Source: Microbacterium sp. T2.11-28
GTDB taxonomy: Bacteria; Actinomycetota; Actinomycetes; Actinomycetales; Microbacteriaceae
DNA: 64,000 nucleotides
Direction: 5' to 3'
Assembly (NCBI RefSeq): GCF_950097975.1
Contig: NZ_CATNHF010000031.1
Coordinates: forward strand, 62,001-126,000
The stretch's first letter is position 1. Each line of letters opens with the position of its first letter. Under the pieces are notes generated by a model. That model saw only the letters and a list, made by a program, of their open reading frames with translations, searched no databases and had not been told where the DNA came from. Position numbers and translations under genes: made by a program. This document shows positions 56,609 to 64,000 of this stretch, piece by piece.

Positions 56609-56639
56609 CGGAGCGACCCTCAGCTTTCCCCGAAGAGCC

Positions 56640-56668
56640 TGTTGCGATCGATGAGAATGCTCTAATCT
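56640..56668 (+). promoter_or_regulatory. promoter of the second surface-protein gene
   Basis: TGTTGC (56640-56645), a 17-base spacer and TAATCT (56663-56668). It stands in an A/T-richer patch 34 bases after the preceding stop codon and predicts a leader of about 116 bases. Confidence 0.55.
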
Positions 56669-56681
56669 TTCGCCAGACCCA

Positions 56682-56755
56682 CCGTCGAACGGGGCTTCGG
56701 CGGTTCTACGGGAAAACGGGGCAGAACCGGACGGGACCACGTGCCCGTCCGGTTC
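56682..56755 (+). promoter_or_regulatory. structured 5' leader with mutually exclusive hairpins
   Basis: Three inverted repeats lie between promoter and gene. Hairpin 1: 56682-56689 with 56696-56703 (7 of 8 pairs). Hairpin 2: CGGTTCT (56701-56707) with AGAACCG (56723-56729), perfect. Hairpin 3: 12 perfect pairs, 56724-56735 with 56744-56755. Hairpins 2 and 3 share bases 56724-56729 and so exclude each other, and 1 and 2 share 56701-56703. This is the layout of an attenuator or riboswitch expression platform. It matches no RNA class I recognise. Confidence 0.5.
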
Positions 56756-56791
56756 GCCTCGCCCGACCGAACTCTCGGGGGAGATGAGTCG

Positions 56792-59779
<2,988 letters not shown>

Positions 59780-59819
59780 GGCGGATGGTCCCGGCCTGAG
59801 CCCGCCGGACCCGTCCGAA

Positions 59820-59861
59820 CGCCGCGCCACCCGAGCGGATCCGGACCGACCGGGTGCGGCG
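59820..59861 (+). terminator. terminator-like hairpin after the second surface-protein gene
   Basis: Arms 59820-59833 and 59851-59861 pair with one bulge. It starts 40 bases beyond the stop and ends 22 bases before the next -10. There is no T run. Confidence 0.5.
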
Positions 59862-59882
59862 TCGGCCGTTCGGCGGCTGACA

Positions 59883-59888
59883 TAGGCT
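59883..59888 (+). promoter_or_regulatory. -10 element placed for a leaderless transcript (SseB-like gene)
   Basis: TAGGCT with six bases before the ATG at 59895. Confidence 0.55.
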
Positions 59889-59894
59889 TTCCCC

Positions 59895-60878
59895 ATGGCA
59901 CTGTTCTCGCGTCGTGGCGCCTCCGACGAGCACGACCCGGTCGAGCAGGAGCAGGAGCAGGAGACGCAGCAGGAGCCGGCCGCCGTCACCCTGCCGGAGG
60001 AGATCGTCCCCGAGGTGGGCATCTCCTTCTCGACGTACGGCAGGGCGGCCGCCGTGCCGGCGACCACGCGACCCGCCGCTCAGCCGCCCGAGCGCACGCA
60101 GACGGTGCCGGGACTCCCCGACAACGCCGTAGTGAAGCAGGCGCTCGCCGCGCTGCCCGACAAGCCCCAGAACACCGACGTCATGAATGTCATGCGCCAG
60201 GCCCTGCAGGGTCATCTGTACGTGCGCGTGCAGGGCGATGCGAAGGCGCTCATCGCCGACGGTCAGGGGCTCACCCTGGCGGTGACGGTCATCGAGGACA
60301 AGCGCTTCCTCCTGGCCTTCAGCGGCGGCTCCGCCCTGCAGGACTCGGTGCGCGCCGACGGCGACGCGGCGACCTCCGCGGTCGGGCAGCTCGCATCGAC
60401 GGTGTTCCAGAACGTCGTCGCCGGTCCGTACGCCGGACTGTTCCTCGACCACGCGACACCCGGTGCCCGCCTCATCCTCCCCGCCGAGCTGATCGCCAAG
60501 GCACTGGAGGAGGGCGATCCCGCCTTCACTCTCAAGACGCTGCTGGTCAGCGAGCGCACCGACAAGACGCCCATCGACGTGGCGGAGGCCCTCACGCGCG
60601 TGAAGATCTGGGTCGCGGGGAACTCCGACCCGTCCGGCAGGATCGGGCTCGCCGAGGCCCGGAGCTCCGACGGGCGGCGGCGCCTCGAGGTGTTCTCCCA
60701 CCCGCTCGAGGTGATCGCGCTCGGCCGCGGCGACCGTCCGCTCCCGCTGACCGGCGAGCAGCTCGCGAAGGCGCTGGCGTCCGACGAGGGCATCACGGGG
60801 GTCGTCGTCGACCCGGCCGGGCCCTGGATCGAGCTCGGCCGCACCGAGCTCGCCCCCGTCATCGCGCTCGCCGGCTGA
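59895..60878 (+). CDS. SseB family protein
   Basis: A 327-residue cytoplasmic protein. An acidic, Glu/Gln-rich N-terminus (about 10-35) precedes an SseB-like domain (about 80-200; LYVRVQGDAKALIADGQGLTLAVTVIEDKRFLLAFSGG) and a second alpha/beta domain of unknown type (about 200-327). The family has no settled biochemical role; in actinobacteria such proteins are often single-copy housekeeping neighbours. The start fits its -10. The next gene on the strand is a LigD-type polymerase with its own promoter. Confidence 0.8.
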   Translation: MALFSRRGASDEHDPVEQEQEQETQQEPAAVTLPEEIVPEVGISFSTYGRAAAVPATTRPAAQPPERTQTVPGLPDNAVVKQALAALPDKPQNTDVMNVMRQALQGHLYVRVQGDAKALIADGQGLTLAVTVIEDKRFLLAFSGGSALQDSVRADGDAATSAVGQLASTVFQNVVAGPYAGLFLDHATPGARLILPAELIAKALEEGDPAFTLKTLLVSERTDKTPIDVAEALTRVKIWVAGNSDPSGRIGLAEARSSDGRRRLEVFSHPLEVIALGRGDRPLPLTGEQLAKALASDEGITGVVVDPAGPWIELGRTELAPVIALAG

Positions 60879-60908
60879 GCCGGGCTGTCGCCGGCGCGGC
60901 CCACCATC

Positions 60909-60914
60909 TAGGGT
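60909..60914 (+). promoter_or_regulatory. -10 element placed for a leaderless transcript (second LigD-type polymerase)
   Basis: TAGGGT with six bases before the ATG at 60921. The first LigD-type polymerase gene has TAGCGT at the same distance from its start. Confidence 0.55.
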
Positions 60915-60920
60915 CGTGCC

Positions 60921-61937
60921 ATGGCCTCAGAGCGGATCACCCTGACCGTCGGCGACCGGGACGTGTCGCTGTCGAGCCCCAATCGGATCATCTGGCCAGA
61001 GGTCGGGATCACCAAGCACGAGCTGGCGGAGTACGTTATCGCGGTCGCCGAGCCCTTCCTGCGCGCCAACGGTCATCGGCCGGTCTCGCTGGAGCGGTTC
61101 CCCGACACCGTAGACGGCGAGCGGTTCTTCTCGAAGAACCCGCCGAAGGGGGCGCCGGACTACGTGCACCAGGTCATGTGCACCTACAACAGCGGCCGGC
61201 GGCACCCGCAGGTGGTGCTCGACGAGGCGGCGGCGATCGTGTGGGCGGTGCAGATGAACACGGTCGTCTTCCACCCGTGGGCCTCGCTCGCATCGGACAC
61301 CGACGATCCCGTGGAACTGCGGATCGACCTCGATCCGCAGCCGGGAACCGATTTCGCCGACGCGGCGGCGGTGGCTCCGGCTCTTCGCGAGGTGCTCCGC
61401 GACGCCGGGCTGGAGGCGTGGCTGAAGACGAGCGGCAACCGCGGTATCCACGTCTTCTGCCCCATCGAGCCCACGCACGAGTTCCTCGATGTCCGTCACG
61501 CCGTCATCGCCGCCGGGCGTGAGCTGGAGCGGCGGATGCCCGACAAGGTCACCACCAACTGGTGGAAGGAGGAGCGGGGCGAGCGCATCTTCATCGACTT
61601 CAACCAGGCGAACCGCGATCGCACCATGGCGGGCGCGTACAGCGCCCGGGCGCTGCCGCAGGCGACCGTGGCCACCCCCATCACGTGGGAGGAGCTGGCC
61701 GCGGGCGTCGACCCCGCCGCGTTCACGGTGAGGACCGTGCCGGCGCGCCTGGCCGAGATCGGCGACCCCTGGGAGGGGCTGCAGGAGTCCCCGGGGCGCA
61801 TCGACACCCTGCTGGAGTGGTGGGAGCGCGACCTCGCCGCCGGGCTCGGAGAGCTCCCGTTCCCGCCCGAGTTCCCCAAGATGCCCGGGGAGCCTCCGCG
61901 CGTACAGCCCAGTCGCGCGAAGTCTCCGGACGCCTGA
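60921..61937 (+). CDS. stand-alone LigD-type DNA polymerase/primase (second, shorter paralogue)
   Basis: A 338-residue polymerase with the same core as the gene at 14541: ELRIDLDPQPG for metal binding, LKTSGNRGIHVFCPIEP for phosphate binding and RIFIDFNQANRDRT. The opening VTLTVGDRDVSLSSPNRIIWPE-like segment (here ITLTVGDRDVSLSSPN) matches LigD polymerase domains. It ends shortly after the core, lacking the C-terminal extension of the first paralogue. Actinobacteria such as mycobacteria encode several stand-alone PolD proteins that back up LigD in end joining and gap filling. No Ku or ligase gene is adjacent. It converges with the permease gene across six bases. Confidence 0.9.
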   Translation: MASERITLTVGDRDVSLSSPNRIIWPEVGITKHELAEYVIAVAEPFLRANGHRPVSLERFPDTVDGERFFSKNPPKGAPDYVHQVMCTYNSGRRHPQVVLDEAAAIVWAVQMNTVVFHPWASLASDTDDPVELRIDLDPQPGTDFADAAAVAPALREVLRDAGLEAWLKTSGNRGIHVFCPIEPTHEFLDVRHAVIAAGRELERRMPDKVTTNWWKEERGERIFIDFNQANRDRTMAGAYSARALPQATVATPITWEELAAGVDPAAFTVRTVPARLAEIGDPWEGLQESPGRIDTLLEWWERDLAAGLGELPFPPEFPKMPGEPPRVQPSRAKSPDA

Positions 61938-61943
61938 GCCTCG

Positions 61944-63176
61944 TCAGCCGTTCTCGCGACGCAGCTCGCGCTGCAGCTCGCGCTGCAGCTCCCGCTGCAC
62001 CTCGCGTTCGACCTCGCGGTGCTTCGGCCGCGCCCACCGTGCGGGGAGGTCGGGGCCGTCCCACACCTGGACGATGCCCCAGGCGACCGCGGCGATCGGG
62101 ACGGCGAGCACGGCGCCGATGATGCCGCTGAGGACGGTGCCGATGGTCAGCGCGATGAGGACGACGAAGGCGTGGAGCTTCATCGTGCGACCCATGAGGA
62201 ACGGCTGGAGGAAGTTGCCCTCGAGCTGGTTGACGAGCACGACCACGCCGACGACGATCAGGGCGATCACCCAGCCGTTGGCGACGAGCGCCACGAGGGC
62301 GGCCAGGATGCCGGCGACAGTGGCGCCGACGATCGGGATGAACGCCAGCAGGAAGACGAGCACGGCGAGCGGGATGGCCAGCGGCACCTGGAGGATCAGC
62401 AGACCCACCAGGATGCCGAGGGCGTCGACGGCGGCGACCGTGGCCGTGCCGCGCACGTAGGAGCCGAGCGTCGACACCGTCTTGTCGCCGATGCGCACCG
62501 CGCGCTCGTACTGCTCGCCGCGGAACGGCCGCAGCACGAACGCCCACATCTGCGGTCCGTCCTTCAGGAAGAAGAACAGCATGACGACCATCAGCACGAG
62601 GCCGGTGACGAAGTTGGCGACCGCGCCGACGCCGGCGAGCGCGCCCGAGCCGAACTGGGCGCTCGTGACGAAGTCGGTGAGGGTCGCGACCCATTCGTCG
62701 ATCTGTCCCTGGTCGATGTCGAAGGGGAGCGTCCCGACCCACGCCATGAGGTCGTCGAAACCCTGCTGGGCCCGGCTGTACAGCTCGTCCCACTGGTCGC
62801 GGACGGCCCAGACGATCAGCCACGACACGGCACCGAGGAGGAGGAGGATCGCGAAGAGCGCGAGCAGCGTGGCGACGATCGAGGGCACGCCGCGGGCCCG
62901 CAGCCAGGTCATGACCGGGGCGAAGGCGGACGCGAAGATGAGCGCGAGCACCAGCGGGATCGTGACCACGGTGATCTGCTGGATGCCGATGATGACGGCG
63001 GCCGTGATCGCGGCGACGATCATCACCTGCAGCGAGCGGATCGCGAACGTGCCGAGCCCGTCGGACCACAGGCTCCAGGGTTTGCCGGGGGCGGAGACCC
63101 GCAGCGGCGCGGCGCCGACGGGGGTGTCGACGCGGACGGTCTGCGGGGAGGAGCGGAAGAGGTCGAAGAGGCCCAT
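61944..63176 (-). CDS. AI-2E family transporter (UPF0118)
   Basis: A 410-residue membrane protein with about eight helices. Family landmarks are LALIFASAFAPVMTWLRARGVPS, the central amphipathic region, VLMVVMLFFFLKDGP, and the C-terminal FIPIVGATVAGILAAL and NQLEGNFLQPFLMGR. Members export diverse small solutes or act in ion homeostasis; the quorum-signal link applies to few. The C-terminal 30 residues are a charged helix with a repeated REVQ/RELQ unit, coded by an imperfect 12-base tandem repeat. The ATG at 63176 lies seven bases after TACGGT (63189-63184). Confidence 0.9.
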   Translation of the reverse strand: MGLFDLFRSSPQTVRVDTPVGAAPLRVSAPGKPWSLWSDGLGTFAIRSLQVMIVAAITAAVIIGIQQITVVTIPLVLALIFASAFAPVMTWLRARGVPSIVATLLALFAILLLLGAVSWLIVWAVRDQWDELYSRAQQGFDDLMAWVGTLPFDIDQGQIDEWVATLTDFVTSAQFGSGALAGVGAVANFVTGLVLMVVMLFFFLKDGPQMWAFVLRPFRGEQYERAVRIGDKTVSTLGSYVRGTATVAAVDALGILVGLLILQVPLAIPLAVLVFLLAFIPIVGATVAGILAALVALVANGWVIALIVVGVVVLVNQLEGNFLQPFLMGRTMKLHAFVVLIALTIGTVLSGIIGAVLAVPIAAVAWGIVQVWDGPDLPARWARPKHREVEREVQRELQRELQRELRRENG

Positions 63177-63183
63177 GGGTTCG

Positions 63184-63189
63184 ACCGTA
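63184..63189 (-). promoter_or_regulatory. -10 element placed for a leaderless transcript (AI-2E family gene)
   Basis: TACGGT on the minus strand, seven bases before the ATG at 63176. Confidence 0.5.
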
Positions 63190-63220
63190 GACGACGCGGC
63201 CCCGTCGCAGGGAGCTGACA

Positions 63221-63350
63221 GTCGTTGTCGGCTCCCCGCCGTCGTCCCGACAACGAGTGCCACCCTTCCGGCACGGCTGGCGAGAGCATGGCGGTCGTTG
63301 CCGCCTCACGGCAGCCGTGGCGACGACGAGTGCCGCCCTTTCGGGAGCGG
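63221..63350. repeat. two tandem copies of a hairpin-forming intergenic repeat
   Basis: Two related units of about 57 bases, starting at 63221 and 63294 (offset 73). Each starts with GTCGTTG, holds an inner G/C hairpin, and continues with CGACnACGAGTGCC(A/G)CCCTT. In the first, TCGTTGTCGG pairs perfectly with CCGACAACGA; in the second, the inner CACGG/CCGTG stem is perfect and the outer stem has one mismatch. They lie between the ThrE-like stop and the AI-2E promoter. They could be REP-like elements, a double terminator, or both. Confidence 0.55.
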
Positions 63351-63356
63351 TGTGCG

Positions 63357-64000
63357 TCAGCGAGCGGGAAGCTGCCACTCCCGTTCGGTGAGCACGCGGG
63401 CCACGGTGAGGCCGATCGCCAGGGCGACCACGACGAAGACCGCCTGCATGCCGTTCTGGATGGCGGCGAGGGTGTCGCCGTCGATCACCCCGGCGATCGA
63501 CCGGTACGCCGCGGCGCCGGGCACCATGATGAGCACCGCCGGCACGGTGAGGGTCACCCGCGGTGCGCGGAGGCGATCGCCCACGAGGTACGCGCCGAGT
63601 CCGACGGCCAGCGCGGCGGCGGCGGCCGCGACGGCGGGCATCACGCCGGCATCGACCAGGGCCAGCCGGCCGACGTTGGCGGCCGAGCCGAGCAGCGCCG
63701 CCGCCAGGGCGATCGCGGCGGGCGTGGAGAAGAGGACGGCGAAGCCGACGACGCCGACGATCCCCGCCATGAACCGCACGAGCGACAGCAGCGGCTCGGC
63801 GAAGGCCGGACTCGCCGTCTGGGTGACGGTCGCGTCGAAGACCGCCGCGACCCCCCACACCGCGGTGCCGGTCGCCAGCAGGATCAGCACCGCGTACGTC
63901 ACGCGGGCGATGCCGGAGTTGAGGTCGAGGCGCGCGAGGTCGAGCGCGCCGGTGACCAGCGGGAACCCGGGCACGAGGAACAGCACCGCGCTCGTGAGGG
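63357..64000 (-). CDS. threonine/serine exporter (ThrE) family protein, 5' truncated
   Basis: The C-terminal 214 residues of an integral-membrane exporter; the N-terminal part lies beyond the window. The segment FLVPGFPLVTGALDLARLDLNSGIAR and the run of about five following helices match the second half of ThrE (DUF3815-type) proteins, which export threonine and serine. VPAVLIMVPGAAAYRSIAGV is also typical. The frame stays open to the window edge, so a nearby GTG at 63986 is not the start. The stop (63357) is followed by the hairpin repeat pair. Confidence 0.85.
   Translation of the reverse strand, partial: LTSAVLFLVPGFPLVTGALDLARLDLNSGIARVTYAVLILLATGTAVWGVAAVFDATVTQTASPAFAEPLLSLVRFMAGIVGVVGFAVLFSTPAAIALAAALLGSAANVGRLALVDAGVMPAVAAAAAALAVGLGAYLVGDRLRAPRVTLTVPAVLIMVPGAAAYRSIAGVIDGDTLAAIQNGMQAVFVVVALAIGLTVARVLTEREWQLPAR

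Overview
The window is from a high-GC Gram-positive bacterium, most likely an actinobacterium of the Microbacteriaceae (Microbacterium-like). This is inferred from strongly G/C-biased third codon positions, GTG and TTG starts, many leaderless-looking genes, SURF1, DUF3817 and GuaB3 beside guaA/guaB, and stand-alone LigD-type polymerases. It looks chromosomal. I see no insertion sequence, phage gene, CRISPR array or rRNA, and no gene-free stretch above about 250 bases.

Layout. 1-5.3 kb: a branched-chain amino acid ABC importer, with the solute-binding protein facing livF-G-M-H; LivH carries an unusual exported N-terminal domain. 5.5-14.5 kb: guanine nucleotide genes guaB, guaB3 and guaA, interleaved with a surface acyltransferase, a sarcosine-oxidase-like flavoenzyme, SURF1 and DUF3817. 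14.5-15.8 kb: a LigD-type polymerase. 15.9-23.4 kb: a ROK-regulated CUT1 sugar importer with a cytoplasmic GH38 alpha-mannosidase, with a legible promoter and operator. 23.6-31 kb: a Bax1-I membrane protein, a glycerophosphodiesterase, an ABC-2 exporter and a large secreted subtilase. 31-32.6 kb: small genes including an alpha/beta-hydrolase-like protein without its serine nucleophile.

32.8-36.7 kb is the most unusual unit. Four tightly overlapping genes encode a GAF-SpoIIE phosphatase, a cellulose-synthase-like glycosyltransferase with a helical insertion, a STAS protein and an RsbW-like ATPase. It reads as a partner-switching circuit dedicated to a polysaccharide synthase. 36.7-41 kb: two paralogous transmembrane Ser/Thr kinases flank a sulfide:quinone-oxidoreductase-like enzyme; all three promoters share one upstream hexamer. 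41-43.1 kb: a TetR/epimerase operon with a palindromic operator, divergent from a Cys/His-rich small protein.

43.3-50.4 kb: two NarL-type two-component systems, one arranged like LiaFSR with PspC proteins. The first response regulator's 3' end overlaps an antisense tRNA-like cloverleaf with a CAU anticodon. 50.5-54.5 kb: a second glycosyltransferase and the PcrA/UvrD helicase. 54.6-59.8 kb: two large repetitive exported proteins, the second preceded by a leader with mutually exclusive hairpins. 59.9-64 kb: an SseB-like protein, a second LigD-type polymerase, an AI-2E-family permease, paired hairpin repeats and a truncated ThrE-family exporter.

Across the window at least a dozen genes have a TAnnnT hexamer ending six to nine bases (most often six) before the start codon, which suggests widespread leaderless transcription.
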